Positions 51,741 through 60,834 of a stretch of DNA of 64,000 bases are shown piece by piece. Numbering within the stretch: position 1 is the stretch's first letter; each line of letters begins with the position of its first letter. Origin of the DNA: Salinactinospora qingdaonensis (GTDB lineage Bacteria; Actinomycetota; Actinomycetes; Streptosporangiales; Streptosporangiaceae); assembly GCF_039539445.1 (NCBI RefSeq), contig NZ_BAABDD010000004.1:242722-306721 (forward strand), read 5' to 3'. The translations under genes were made by a program, and so were the position numbers. Below the pieces are notes generated by a model. That model was not told the DNA's origin, did not search any database, and saw nothing but the letters and a program-made list of their open reading frames with translations.

Positions 51741-52082
51741 ATGCTTAACCAAAGCGATCCGCTCGACCTGGTTTTCCAGGCCCTCGCGGACCCGACCCGG
51801 CGCTCCATGGTGGAACGGCTCAGCCGTGGCCCTGTCACGGTCAGCGAGCTCGCCAAGCCGCTGGAGATGTCACTGCCGGCAGTGGTCCAGCACCTACAGG
51901 TCCTGGAGACCAGCGGGATCGTCCGGTCAGAGAAGGTCGGGCGCGTCCGCACCTGCCGTATCGAACCCGAGGCGCTCGGTACGGCCGAACAGTGGATCAC
52001 CCAACGGCGCAGAAGTTGGGAGCGTCGCCTTGACCGCCTCGGCGACTACCTCGCCGAGCAACATCCCGATAGCCAGGAGTGA
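51741..52082 (+). CDS. ArsR-family regulator
   Basis: 113 residues. Winged helix-turn-helix: FQALADPTRRSMVERLSRGPVTVSELAKPL, then SLPAVVQHLQVLETSGIVRSEKVGRVRTCRI. No metal-binding cysteines are seen, so this is the non-metal subgroup usually paired with SRPBCC proteins. Four nucleotides separate it from the next gene, and the promoter makes a leaderless mRNA. Probably represses its own operon. Confidence 0.92.
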   Translation: MLNQSDPLDLVFQALADPTRRSMVERLSRGPVTVSELAKPLEMSLPAVVQHLQVLETSGIVRSEKVGRVRTCRIEPEALGTAEQWITQRRRSWERRLDRLGDYLAEQHPDSQE

Positions 52083-52085
52083 ACC

Positions 52086-52559
52086 ATGGCCGAGCGATCT
52101 GTCGTTCACGACACGTTCGTCATCGAACGCAGCTACCCCGCTTCACCCGCGCAGGTCTTCGCCGCATGGGCCGACCCCGCCGCCAAGGCCCGCTGGTTCG
52201 CCGGCCCCGACGAATGGGCCCGCGACCACTTCGAGATGGACTTTCGAGTCGGCGGGCGCGAGAGCAACAGCGGCGGGCCGCAGGAGGGCCCCACGCACGT
52301 CTTCGACGCCGTCTATCAGGACATCGTTCCTGACGAGCGCATCGTCTACTCCTACACCATGGATCTCGACGGCCGGCGTATCTCGGCTTCTGTGGCCACC
52401 GTGGAGTTTCGGCCCGAAGACGGCGGCACGCGGTTGGTCTTCACCGAGCAGGGGGCGTTCCTCGACGGCCTCGACGAGTCGCGCTGGCGCCAGCAAGGCA
52501 CCAATGACCTGCTCGACGCCCTGGGCGTGGAGCTGGGCCGTATCCCGGCCACTGCCTGA
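52086..52559 (+). CDS. SRPBCC (AHSA1-like) protein
   Basis: 157 residues. The family opening FVIERSYPASPAQVFAAWADPAAKARWFAGP and the end QGTNDLLDALGVELG are typical of activator-of-Hsp90-like SRPBCC proteins with a hydrophobic ligand cavity. Co-transcribed with the ArsR gene. The pairing is common in actinobacteria; the ligand is unknown. Confidence 0.9.
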   Translation: MAERSVVHDTFVIERSYPASPAQVFAAWADPAAKARWFAGPDEWARDHFEMDFRVGGRESNSGGPQEGPTHVFDAVYQDIVPDERIVYSYTMDLDGRRISASVATVEFRPEDGGTRLVFTEQGAFLDGLDESRWRQQGTNDLLDALGVELGRIPATA

Positions 52560-52657
52560 GGGCTCCGCCCTCCCGCGGTGCTGTTCCGCTGGTCGCCTCG
52601 GCCGTGCGCTCCCACACGCTGCGCGCGCCTGCCGGCTACGCGGAGCCGCACCGTGAC

Positions 52658-52698
52658 CAGGCGCCGCGCCGGCCTGACGGGAGCAAACCGGCGCGGCG
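52658..52698. terminator. Bidirectional terminator, SRPBCC gene / LPMO gene
   Basis: GGCGCCGCGCCGG (52658-52670) pairs exactly with CCGGCGCGGCGCC (52686-52698), 15-nt loop, between two converging genes. Confidence 0.85.
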
Positions 52699-52714
52699 CC
52701 GCGTGACGTGTCGC

Positions 52715-53410
52715 CTAGAAGATCACGTCACTGCACGAGTAGAAGACCTGGTCCATGTGGCTGGCCTGCCAGATCATGTAGACGATGTGGCGCCCAGTGC
52801 GCCCCGGGGCGCTGGCCTCGATCTCGACCAGGACACCGCCGCCGCTGCCGGCGGTTTCACCCTCGCCGGGAGCGATAACCCCGGTCTCGGCGACCAGTTC
52901 GAGGTCGTCCCACCCCAGCGGTTCGGTCGTGGGGTCGTAGCCCTGTTCGGTGACGTAGATCCGGTAGTAATCCGCTCCGTGCTCCGCTTGGTCCTGCACG
53001 GTCACCGTAAAGTCGTTGTCGAGTTCGGTGGCGTGCCACTCGCCGGGAACGTCCATCGCACTGTAGCGCCCGTCTTGGGTCTGGCCGGCGCTGCACAGTT
53101 GCCCGTCGGGGATGGCGCCCTGGTGGTCACCGTTGACGTAGGTGCGGTACAGCCCGTTCCAGTTCCACATCGCGTTGGAGTTGGCCTGCCAGGCTTGCCA
53201 GCACATCGGGTCTTCGGTCTGCATGGCGGGGTCTTGGAAGTTGCTGCCCCACCGTTCCCAACAGCCGTAGTGGCGTGAAGCGGGGTCGATCGCGGAGCCG
53301 TGGGCGGCGGCGTTGCCCACCAGCACCGTGGACAGCAGCATAAGGACCGTCGAGGCTACGACGGTGGCGCGGCGCGTCAGGGGGCCACGACGAGGCGGGG
53401 TGAAGGACAT
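52715..53410 (-). CDS. Secreted lytic polysaccharide monooxygenase, AA10
   Basis: 231 residues. Signal peptide about 1-36 ending NAAA, so the mature protein starts with His37 (HGSAIDPASRHYGCWE), the N-terminal copper ligand; the second ligand is His126 in GEWHATEL. Disulfide cysteines and the end QVFYSCSDVIF are typical. A single catalytic domain with no binding module, like the small Thermobifida enzyme. It oxidises chitin or cellulose chains; the cellulase and xylanase nearby favour cellulose. GGAGG precedes ATG 53410. No CelR-type box was seen upstream. Confidence 0.94.
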   Translation of the reverse strand: MSFTPPRRGPLTRRATVVASTVLMLLSTVLVGNAAAHGSAIDPASRHYGCWERWGSNFQDPAMQTEDPMCWQAWQANSNAMWNWNGLYRTYVNGDHQGAIPDGQLCSAGQTQDGRYSAMDVPGEWHATELDNDFTVTVQDQAEHGADYYRIYVTEQGYDPTTEPLGWDDLELVAETGVIAPGEGETAGSGGGVLVEIEASAPGRTGRHIVYMIWQASHMDQVFYSCSDVIF

Positions 53411-54086
53411 TGTGCCTCCAGGATTTGGGGGATGTTAATTCGCGCAATTCCCGCTATTGCACTTGAATGGGAATGTTAGTTCTGCTTCGTGTGTCCATCA
53501 AGAGGTCGTTGAATGATCAATTAGCCAGGTTCGGTTACAGTGAATCTTGGTCTTTGATGTGGTCACCGCTCCCCCGTGGGGTGATGGTTGGTTCCCGCTC
53601 TTCGTTCGATTGTTGTGGGGGAATGAACGGAAAAATAAGGAAAGCGGTTGAGGTGGCTCTCGGCGGGAGATAGGTGTCGTATGCGGCCGGGCTTTCCGGG
53701 AAAGTGAACTGCGGCTCGGATGGCTGGGCTCCCACCCGTGCTGGGGCGCTCGTCCGTCGCGATGGGGGCTTTGGGTGCGGGCTCTGCTGGCAGCGCGAGG
53801 TTGTGTGCACGTGAGGGGGCCGCTGTCGGTCTGGGTGTCGTGGCTTCCCCGGCCACCAATTGTAATCAAGGTGGAGCTTAAGGTAATGTGGGCTGTCCTG
53901 ATAAAGCTCGATCGAGATGTGATGGCGTGGAACCGGCGGTTGGTGGCATGGGGACAGTGGAAAGGTTAGCGAGCCGGTGCTTATCCCCCCCGGGTAGTTG
54001 AAAGTTGTCGGTCTTTCCGTCTTTTCACTGTGGCCAGTGCTCCGAAATTAAGATCACGGTAATTTCATGATCGGGAGGTACGCGCG
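53411..54086. other. Intergenic region before the hypothetical gene
   Basis: 676 bp, unusually low in GC for this window. No gene is supported on either strand. It should carry the LPMO promoter and that of the gene at 54087, but no clear operator was found. Confidence 0.45.
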
Positions 54087-54713
54087 ATGGGGAAGCCAGC
54101 CGTAACCCCCACCGTTGACGAGCTTGCGAGCATGACCGACCAGGAACTGAAAGCCCACATCTCCGACCATCTTGGTGAGGAGAACACCGAACTGTGGGAA
54201 CACCTCACCGGGCCGCGGCTCTACAACCGCACCCGCGCCATCCTGGTGGGCCTGCTGCGAAGCGTTGAACTGCACGCCAACACCGAACGCGCCGCTCTCG
54301 ACAAGCTCCAAGCCGAATGCCTGGCCGAAGGTCCCGCCGCGCGAGGGCGGTTCTTCCGAGCCCGTAGTGAGTACGAGGCGCGCAAGCGCAGCCGCAACGG
54401 GTTCAAGCGCCTCGTCGAACGCCGGATGCAGCAGCTCAAGGCCGCCAAGCGCAACAACCATGAACTCAACCAGGCGCTCAACCACGATCGGCACCGCTTC
54501 GCGCTCTCCGAACTGGCGCTGGCCGTCTACGCCCATCGCGACACCATGATCCGCGACCAGATCACCCCCGACGAGCACGATCTGCGGCTCTGGGAAGCAC
54601 TGAGCAGCATCACCGTCGAGGTTGGCGGGCGCACGGTGACGCTGGGGGAGGCCATCGAGTACGGCTACTGGAGCGAGCCCAAGCCCGCTGCGGACAACTC
54701 CGGGAACTCGTGA
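54087..54713 (+). CDS. Conserved-looking hypothetical protein, helical and charged
   Basis: 208 residues, not recognised. It begins MGKPAVTPTVDELASMTDQE, is rich in Glu/Arg/Lys/Ala with a likely coiled-coil from about 60 to 150 (ERAALDKLQAECLAEG, then RLVERRMQQLKAAKRNNHEL), and closes with a short beta segment TVEVGGRTVTLGEAIEYGYW. No signal peptide or membrane segment. GGGAGG with good spacing and normal GC-rich codon use support it as a real gene. Confidence 0.75.
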   Translation: MGKPAVTPTVDELASMTDQELKAHISDHLGEENTELWEHLTGPRLYNRTRAILVGLLRSVELHANTERAALDKLQAECLAEGPAARGRFFRARSEYEARKRSRNGFKRLVERRMQQLKAAKRNNHELNQALNHDRHRFALSELALAVYAHRDTMIRDQITPDEHDLRLWEALSSITVEVGGRTVTLGEAIEYGYWSEPKPAADNSGNS

Positions 54714-55129
54714 GGCCACCTCCGCGGCCGTGGGTGCTCTCGGCGAGGTGGCGTGTGCGTCGAATCGCTGTTGTTGTGCGCTCCCGAGCGTTCCTTCGCG
54801 CATGAAACGTATTTCGGTAAGCGCTTTCTAATGGGCGATGCGTCCGGGCGTCGACATTATCGGAGGTAGCGGCGCCAAGGGGGTTTGTCGGATTTTCCTT
54901 GACTTCCACTGACCCCCCGCTTAACGTGATGCGCGCCATATCGTCATGTGGCTCCGGTCGCAGTTCGCTGGGCCGGTTAGCTATCTCAAGCCGGTACATA
55001 AGGAGCGACCAGGGACATTTTGCTGTTTTGGGAGCGCTCCCACTGATTCTGACCTTTGGTCGCCTGCTCGGTTGCCCGTGTGGCCAGACCTCTCGGTAGG
55101 CGAACATCCCCCACGAAAGGATTGAAACA
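54714..55129. other. Promoter region of the GH5 cellulase gene
   Basis: 416 bp. Besides the perfect CelR-type box at 55029 it contains AAGCGCTT (54819-54826), a core like those bound by other LacI-family sugar regulators. No gene is supported. Confidence 0.5.
55029..55042. promoter_or_regulatory. CelR-type operator, perfect 14-bp match
   Basis: TGGGAGCGCTCCCA, identical to the Thermobifida CelR box, centred about 95 nt before the GH5 start codon. Confidence 0.92.
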
Positions 55130-56971
55130 GTGTTCAAACGGCGGACTACGGCAGGACGGCTGCGCAACAGCGCGGCAGCCGCCGCCGTCGGAGTATCGCT
55201 GCTGGCCCCCATGCTCACGGCCACGCCCGCCGCGGCGGCCGAGGGCGATGACTGGCTGCGCACCGAGGGCAACACGATCGTCGACGCCAACGGCAACGAG
55301 GTGTGGCTGACCGGCGCCAACTGGTTCGGCCTCAACACGACCGAACGTTTCTTCCACGGCCTGTGGTCGGCCAATATCGAAGACATCACCAAGGCCATGG
55401 CCGATCGTGGCCTCAACATGATCCGGGTGCCCATCAGCACCGAGCTCATGCTCGAATGGCGCGACGGCCAGGACGAGGTGCCCAGCGGCATCAACACCTA
55501 CGCCAACCCCGAGCTTGAGGGCCTGACCACGCTGGAGGTCTTCGACTACTGGCTGGACCTGTGCGACGAGTACGGCCTCAAGGTCATGCTCGACGTCCAC
55601 AGCGCCGAAGCCGACAACTCCGGCCACGTCTACCCCATGTGGTACAAGGGCGACATCACCCCCGAGGACTTCTACGTCGCATGGGAGTGGATCACCGAGC
55701 GCTACAAGAACGACGACACCATCCTCGCGATGGACGTCCAAAACGAGCCGCACGGCAAGCACAGTGAGTCCCCGCGCGCCAAATGGGACGACTCCGAGGA
55801 CATCGACAACTGGAAGCACGCCTGCGAGACCGCGGGCAACCGCATCCTCGACATCAACCCCAACGTGCTCATCATGTGCGAGGGCATCGAGGTCTACCCC
55901 AGGGACGGCACGTCCTGGTCCTCCACCGACGAGGACGACTACCACTTCAACTGGTGGGGCGGTAACCTGCGCGGCGCCGCCGACCACCCGATCGACCTCG
56001 GCGAGCACCAGGACCAACTCGTCTACTCGCCACACGACTACGGTCCCTCGGTCCACCAACAACCCTGGTTCGAGGGCGAGTGGGACCAGCAGAGCCTCAT
56101 CGAGGACGTGTGGCGCCCCAACTGGTTCTATCTCCACGAGAACGAGACCTCGCCGCTGTTCATGGGCGAGTGGGGTGGCCACCTCGACGGGGGCGACAAC
56201 GAGAAGTGGATGACCGCTCTGCGCGGGTTCATGATCGACAACCAGATTCACCACACCTTCTGGTCGCTCAACCCCAACTCCGGTGACACCGGCGGGCTGC
56301 TGGACTACGACTGGAGCACCTGGAACGAGAAGTACGACTTCCTCAAGCCCGCTCTGTGGCAGCACGACGGCAAGTTCGTCGGCCTGGACCACGAGGTCCC
56401 GTTGGGCAGCAGCGCCACCGGTACCACCGTCAGCGCCGTCTACGGCACCGGCGGCAGTGATGACGGCGGCGACGACGGCGGTGACGACGGCAGTGATGAC
56501 GGCGGTGACGACGGCACCACCACGCCCGAGCTGAAGGCGCAGTACAAGAACAGCAACAGCGACACCTCCGGCAACCAGATCCGCCCCGTCATCCAGGTGA
56601 GCAACACCGGCAGCACCGACGCCGACCTATCGCGGGTCTCGGTGCGCTACTACCTCACCAAGGAAGGGTCGGCGTCACTGAGCTACACCTGCGACTACGC
56701 GGCGATCGACTGCTCCAACGTCTCCGGCTCGTTCCAGGCGATGGCCACCCCCACCGCTGAAGCCGACACCTACCTGGAGCTGTCGCTGTCGGGCACGCTG
56801 GCGCCCAACGAGTCCACCGGCGACATCCAAAACCGCATCAACAAGTCGGACTGGTCGAACTTCGACGAGAGCAACGACTACAGCCACGGCACCAACACCA
56901 GCTACGCCGACGCCGAGAACATCACGATCCACGTCGACGGTGAGCTGGTCTGGGGCACCCCGCCCGCGTGA
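55130..56971 (+). CDS. Secreted endoglucanase, GH5-CBM3
   Basis: 613 residues. Signal peptide about 1-37 (ending PAAAA); GH5 domain about 40-435 with acid/base Glu206 in DVQNEPHG and nucleophile Glu347 in FMGEWGG; a short acidic linker of GGDDGG units (about 442-462); and a family 3 cellulose-binding domain about 467-612 (LKAQYKNSNSDTSGNQIRPV). It cuts cellulose outside the cell. GTG 55130 follows AAAGGATTG. Repressed through the CelR-type box upstream until cellobiose is present (inference from the site). The acidic Asp/Gly linker is unlike the Pro/Thr linkers common in Streptomyces. Confidence 0.96.
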   Translation: MFKRRTTAGRLRNSAAAAAVGVSLLAPMLTATPAAAAEGDDWLRTEGNTIVDANGNEVWLTGANWFGLNTTERFFHGLWSANIEDITKAMADRGLNMIRVPISTELMLEWRDGQDEVPSGINTYANPELEGLTTLEVFDYWLDLCDEYGLKVMLDVHSAEADNSGHVYPMWYKGDITPEDFYVAWEWITERYKNDDTILAMDVQNEPHGKHSESPRAKWDDSEDIDNWKHACETAGNRILDINPNVLIMCEGIEVYPRDGTSWSSTDEDDYHFNWWGGNLRGAADHPIDLGEHQDQLVYSPHDYGPSVHQQPWFEGEWDQQSLIEDVWRPNWFYLHENETSPLFMGEWGGHLDGGDNEKWMTALRGFMIDNQIHHTFWSLNPNSGDTGGLLDYDWSTWNEKYDFLKPALWQHDGKFVGLDHEVPLGSSATGTTVSAVYGTGGSDDGGDDGGDDGSDDGGDDGTTTPELKAQYKNSNSDTSGNQIRPVIQVSNTGSTDADLSRVSVRYYLTKEGSASLSYTCDYAAIDCSNVSGSFQAMATPTAEADTYLELSLSGTLAPNESTGDIQNRINKSDWSNFDESNDYSHGTNTSYADAENITIHVDGELVWGTPPA

Positions 56972-57001
56972 CGAGTCCATGACAGCCATCTGAAAAAGCG
57001 T

Positions 57002-57072
57002 GGACTCGGCGCCCCGAGTCCGCGTACCCCCCAGCGGTGGCCGGGCATTCACCGTCATGCCCGGCCACCGCT
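57002..57072 (+). terminator. Two tandem hairpins after the cellulase gene
   Basis: GGACTCGG/CCGAGTCC (57002-57009, 57014-57021) is followed by a 16-bp perfect stem AGCGGTGGCCGGGCAT (57033-57048) with its complement at 57057-57072 and an 8-nt loop. The second also faces the end of the leftward gene at 57177 and may serve both. Confidence 0.85.
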
Positions 57073-57176
57073 CCTATACGGCCAATATGCGCCCGGATCT
57101 TCGCTGGACCCAAGTGTGGTCCCCGCTCCCCACGCCTCACCAGCCTCGGAACGGGCCGGGCACGCCGCTATGCCCC

Positions 57177-59366
57177 TCACGTCAACCGGGCGATCTCGGC
57201 TGCCACCTCGTCGGCTCGGGGGTCGGCCATGGAGCGCAAGATGTCCAGCGCCGCGCCGAGTTGGCTGCGCGCCGCCTCGTTGTGCTCCGCCGCGGCGTGC
57301 GCTCTGCCCAGGCCCATGCGGGCGACGGCCTCACCCTCCAAGTTGTGCATCTCGGAAAAGACGGCGATCGCCGTCTTGTACTCCGCGACGGCCGTCTCGT
57401 AGCGGCCCGCGGCGGTGAGGATCGCGGCGAGGCAGCACCTGGCCCACGCCACGGTCCAGGTGTCGGAGATGTCGATGAACAGGGCGATCGCGGCACGGGC
57501 ACGCTCCAGCGCGGCCTCGAAGCGCCCCTGGTCCCGTTCGCAGTCGGCCAGACTCAGCAGCGCCATCCCCTCCCCGCGCCGCTCCTCGGCACGGCGGAAC
57601 ACGGCCGCGGCTTCCTGGAGCAGCACCTGCGCCTGCTCGTCTCCTCCGCGGTTCCACCGCAGCGTACCGAGTTGGCGCAGCGCGAACCCCTCGGTCCAGT
57701 CGTCGCCCGCCTCCCGGGCCGTCGTCAGCGCCGCGTCGTAGTGCTCCACGGCCGTCGCCCCGTTGCCCATGGACCACTCGGCGTCGGCCAGGCCGAGCAG
57801 GTTGCGCGCCTGCCCGTGCCGGTCATCCAACGTCCGTGCCGCTTCGAGGCCGGTCAGGTGGATGTCGCGCCATTCGACCCAGTGCCACGTGTACTCGAAC
57901 AGCGGGTAGACGGTCGCCGGAAGCCGCCAGGCCAGGTCGTCGAGCCCCTGCTTGGGCAGGGCGCGGATCGTCTGCACGATGGTGGCCCGCTCCCGCGCGA
58001 ACCAGGTGAGGGCTGCCGTGGCCGACTCGAAGACCGCCGGTTCGCCGTACTCGCCCCCGTCGAAGGCGACGAAACGGAAGTTCGGCAATACCGCTCGTAC
58101 GGCGTTGCGCGCGCTCACCACATACCAGGCTCCCAACCGGCCGAGCACCACGGCCTCCTGACCGGCGGGCTCTTCGGCCCGGAAGCGTTCGACCGCGTAT
58201 ACCCGCAGCAGGTCGTGCAGCCGGTAGCGGCCCTCTCCCAGGCGTTGCAGCAGGCTCGCTCCGGCGAGGTGCTCCAGGAGCCGGCGTGTCCGGCTCACCG
58301 GCAGGGCCACCGCCGCCGCGCACGCGGTCGGTCCGAACTCGGTGCCCGGATATGTCCCCAGGGTCCGGAAGAGTCGTGCGGCCTCGGCGGACAGCGCGCC
58401 GTAGGAGGCGGAGAAGACCGCGCGGACGTCGCTCAGTTCGTCACCCGTGACGCCGAGCTCGTCGAGACGGGCGTCCTCGGCTGAGAGGTCGGCCATGACG
58501 GTGCCCAGCGCGGTTTCGGGCAGTTCGTTCAGCCGCTCGGCGAGGATGCGCAGCGCCAGGGGCAGGCGCGCGCACTGGTCCACCAGCTTACGCGCGGCCT
58601 CGGGTTCGGCGTCGACCCGCGATGCTCCCAGGTGTTCGCGGAGCAGGACGAGCGACTCTTCGACGGAGAGCGTCTCCAACGTCATTTTGCGGGCTCCTTC
58701 ACGCGCCGCCAGGCCGGGCAGGGTACTGCGGCTGGTGATCAGCACCAGGCATGTGGGGGAGGCGGGGAGTAGCGGTCTGACCTGCTCGACGGAAAGCGCG
58801 TCGTCGACCAGGAGGAGCATGCGCTTGCCGTTGACACGGGACCGGAAGAGGCCGGCCTTGCCGTCGAGGTCGAGGGGGATGCGGTCGGGCGGGACGTCGA
58901 GGGTGCGCAGCAGGGAGTCGAGGGCGGCGGCCGCATCCAGGCGGGGGCCGGGACCATGGCCGTGGAGGTTGACGTAGAGGTCGCCGTCGACGAAGCGGGC
59001 ACGGACTCGGTGCGCCCAGTGCAGGGCCAGCGCGGTCTTGCCGATACCGGGAGCGCCGCCGATCGCGGAGATGACGACGGCCGCGGCGGCTCCCTGCGTC
59101 CGCCCGTCCGCCGTGGACGCCAGCAGCGCGTCGAGCCGGTCGAGTTCGGCGCGGCGGTTGACGAACCCGGATGCGGCCAGCGGCAACTGCCGGGGTACGG
59201 GGGCGCGCTTGGCGGGGGCCGCCGTGATGTTCACGCCCCCGTGGATCTCCCCGGCCTGCACGGCGGCGCCGATATTTCCGGCCAGCCGGTTCTGCATACC
59301 GGCGCCGCCGTGCGTTCCCTCGGCATCGGCCGAACGGGCCGAGGGGTCGCTGCTGCCGTCTGCCAT
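57177..59366 (-). CDS. NB-ARC/TPR STAND protein with RHIM-like N-terminal motif
   Basis: 729 residues. The N-terminus carries NRLAGNIGAAVQAGEIHGGV (about 26-45), the pattern of RHIM-related bacterial amyloid signalling motifs. An NB-ARC ATPase follows (about 65-340: P-loop GAPGIGKTALALHW, Walker B LLLVDDA, ITSRSTL sensor, LPLALRIL), then a winged-helix region with LHDLLRVYAVERF, and TPR repeats from about 500 to the end. It has no DNA-binding or SARP domain, unlike AfsR. Predicted role: a self-assembling sensor that signals through its amyloid motif to a partner with the same motif, possibly in defence. It lies 9 nt after the DUF6879-like gene. Confidence 0.85.
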   Translation of the reverse strand: MADGSSDPSARSADAEGTHGGAGMQNRLAGNIGAAVQAGEIHGGVNITAAPAKRAPVPRQLPLAASGFVNRRAELDRLDALLASTADGRTQGAAAAVVISAIGGAPGIGKTALALHWAHRVRARFVDGDLYVNLHGHGPGPRLDAAAALDSLLRTLDVPPDRIPLDLDGKAGLFRSRVNGKRMLLLVDDALSVEQVRPLLPASPTCLVLITSRSTLPGLAAREGARKMTLETLSVEESLVLLREHLGASRVDAEPEAARKLVDQCARLPLALRILAERLNELPETALGTVMADLSAEDARLDELGVTGDELSDVRAVFSASYGALSAEAARLFRTLGTYPGTEFGPTACAAAVALPVSRTRRLLEHLAGASLLQRLGEGRYRLHDLLRVYAVERFRAEEPAGQEAVVLGRLGAWYVVSARNAVRAVLPNFRFVAFDGGEYGEPAVFESATAALTWFARERATIVQTIRALPKQGLDDLAWRLPATVYPLFEYTWHWVEWRDIHLTGLEAARTLDDRHGQARNLLGLADAEWSMGNGATAVEHYDAALTTAREAGDDWTEGFALRQLGTLRWNRGGDEQAQVLLQEAAAVFRRAEERRGEGMALLSLADCERDQGRFEAALERARAAIALFIDISDTWTVAWARCCLAAILTAAGRYETAVAEYKTAIAVFSEMHNLEGEAVARMGLGRAHAAAEHNEAARSQLGAALDILRSMADPRADEVAAEIARLT

Positions 59367-59375
59367 CGCCGCCTC

Positions 59376-59942
59376 TCAGCGCGGACGCATGTATGTGTCG
59401 AACCGCGCCTCGTACTCGTGGTAGGGGATGGAGAGATGCACCGCGCGGTCCCGCCATGCGCAGGCCGCCGCGACGGAGTCCGGGTCGTCGACCAGTTCGG
59501 TGGTCAGCAGCGCCCCCTCGGCGGTGTAGTTCATGACCAACAGCCGACGGGAGTCGAACAGCCAGTAGTCGAGGCGAGGGAGCTCATCCGGCCACTCGCC
59601 TTCCTCGACAGCGAGGATGCGGATGTTCTCGCCCGCGGTGACGTTGCTGCGGTAAGCCCACGCGCATTCGAACCGCACGTAGTCGGAAAGCGGTTCGGTG
59701 ACGACGTGGACTCTGCTGTAGGTCCGTCCGTTACCGATCCCTTCCCGGATCTCCGCCTGCCACTCCTTCAGAATCGATGATCGTTCTATCTCTCCGCCCA
59801 GGAATCGACGAAAAGGTTCTCTCTCATCCTCGGATTCATAGCGCTGCAACGTCTCCAGGCGAAACGCGCTGAAACGGAAGTCGGTGAACAGCCGTTCGAC
59901 TTCGTCCCAGTTGATTGGTTCTCCCGTGGCGACGTCGTTCAC
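59376..59942 (-). CDS. DUF6879-like protein
   Basis: 188 residues. The opening WDEVERLFTDFRFSAFRLETLQRYESEDEREPFRRFLGGE matches a widespread actinobacterial family (DUF6879) often found beside small regulatory proteins; the function is unknown. No signal or membrane segment. The GTG start overlaps the preceding small gene by 4 nt, and the NB-ARC gene follows 9 nt later, so all three are one unit. Confidence 0.75.
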   Translation of the reverse strand: MNDVATGEPINWDEVERLFTDFRFSAFRLETLQRYESEDEREPFRRFLGGEIERSSILKEWQAEIREGIGNGRTYSRVHVVTEPLSDYVRFECAWAYRSNVTAGENIRILAVEEGEWPDELPRLDYWLFDSRRLLVMNYTAEGALLTTELVDDPDSVAAACAWRDRAVHLSIPYHEYEARFDTYMRPR

Positions 59943-60160
59943 TGCTGTCCGCGCATCCGGTACCGCTCGATCGCCTCGATGACGATCTCGGGGGAGATCC
60001 GTACCGCTGTCTCGCCGCGGAGCGGGTTCTGAACCGCCGACATCTCCGTTTCAGTCAACTCTTGCCCCTGAACGACCAGTTCGCCCGTCTCCGCCATGTA
60101 CACAGATGGACAACCCTTTACGCCTGACTTGTTGTCTTTGGCGAGCAACACGAGATCCAT
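59939..60160 (-). CDS. Small protein of the DUF6879 neighbourhood
   Basis: 73 residues: MDLVLLAKDNKSGVKGCPSV at the start, a VVQGQELT strand and a RISPEIVIEAIERYRM helix at the end. Small proteins of this shape are common partners of DUF6879 genes in actinomycetes. Function unknown. Overlaps the next gene by 4 nt. Confidence 0.7.
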   Translation of the reverse strand: MDLVLLAKDNKSGVKGCPSVYMAETGELVVQGQELTETEMSAVQNPLRGETAVRISPEIVIEAIERYRMRGQQ

Positions 60161-60247
60161 GTTTCCTCTGATTCGATTTGCGGTGCAGAATCATTTTCCA
60201 AGCTAACATCAGGGATATCATTCCCACCAGAGAATGGCCGGAGTCGG

Positions 60248-60406
60248 CTATTCCGGAATATAGGATTCTCGCACTTCAGAAACCGTCTCTTCGTCGTTCT
60301 CGGTGGAAGCCCTCACCAGGCGTTTCAGGTCTGCGGCAAAAAGAACGTCACGAACACTTTCCGCATGTCGGTCGGGGGTCTCGTCCGGTCCCTCGTCGGC
60401 GGTCAT
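60248..60406 (-). CDS. Short hypothetical protein
   Basis: 52 residues, beginning MTADEGPDETPDRHAESVRD, acidic and probably helical. GAGGAGGAGATGAC directly before ATG 60406 is a strong ribosome site and decides the start; the longer frame has none. It precedes the small protein at 59939 by 87 nt in the same direction and is likely part of that unit. No family recognised. Confidence 0.6.
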   Translation of the reverse strand: MTADEGPDETPDRHAESVRDVLFAADLKRLVRASTENDEETVSEVRESYIPE

Positions 60407-60834
60407 GTCATCTCCTCCTCGCCCGAGAGGCCGCCACGACGTTCGCATGCTTTCTTGACGGTAATCGTTGGTGCCCCCGCATGTCGCGGGGGACACAGCC
60501 CTCTGCTCAGCGGCTGGGGGGAGGACTGTAGGGATCGTCGTCGGCTCGCGCCTCGATCGCTGCGCGCCCGCAGACCCAGCCCGCCCACCACACCCTCACC
60601 ACCGTCAGCCGCCCACACCAACCCCAGCAATCGGACACCACCCCAGCGCCGCCCCCACGCACCACCGGCCCTCGCCACTCCCCTGCCATGTTCGCGAAAC
60701 CCCAGCTCACCGGCTGATCAACGCGTCTCGCGAAGTTCGCGGAAATTTTTCGGCGAAAAATCGTTGTCCCTCGCCGGGCCGGTGGCTCTTACAGGTGTAC
60801 GCGCAACGACCGCACCCGCACCGAGGAGCACCTC
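60407..60834. other. Intergenic region with degenerate hairpin repeat
   Basis: 428 bp. A partial copy of the 36-bp repeat begins about 60544 (GCTCGCGCCTCGATCGCT), but its hairpin half is broken. The following 130 bp are C-rich Pro/His/Thr-type low-complexity sequence. No gene is supported. Confidence 0.5.

Noticed and set aside
59939..60160. VVQGQ in the small upstream protein as a second RHIM-like motif
   Set aside because: The flanking glycines and pattern are missing; the stretch is a normal strand of that small-protein family.
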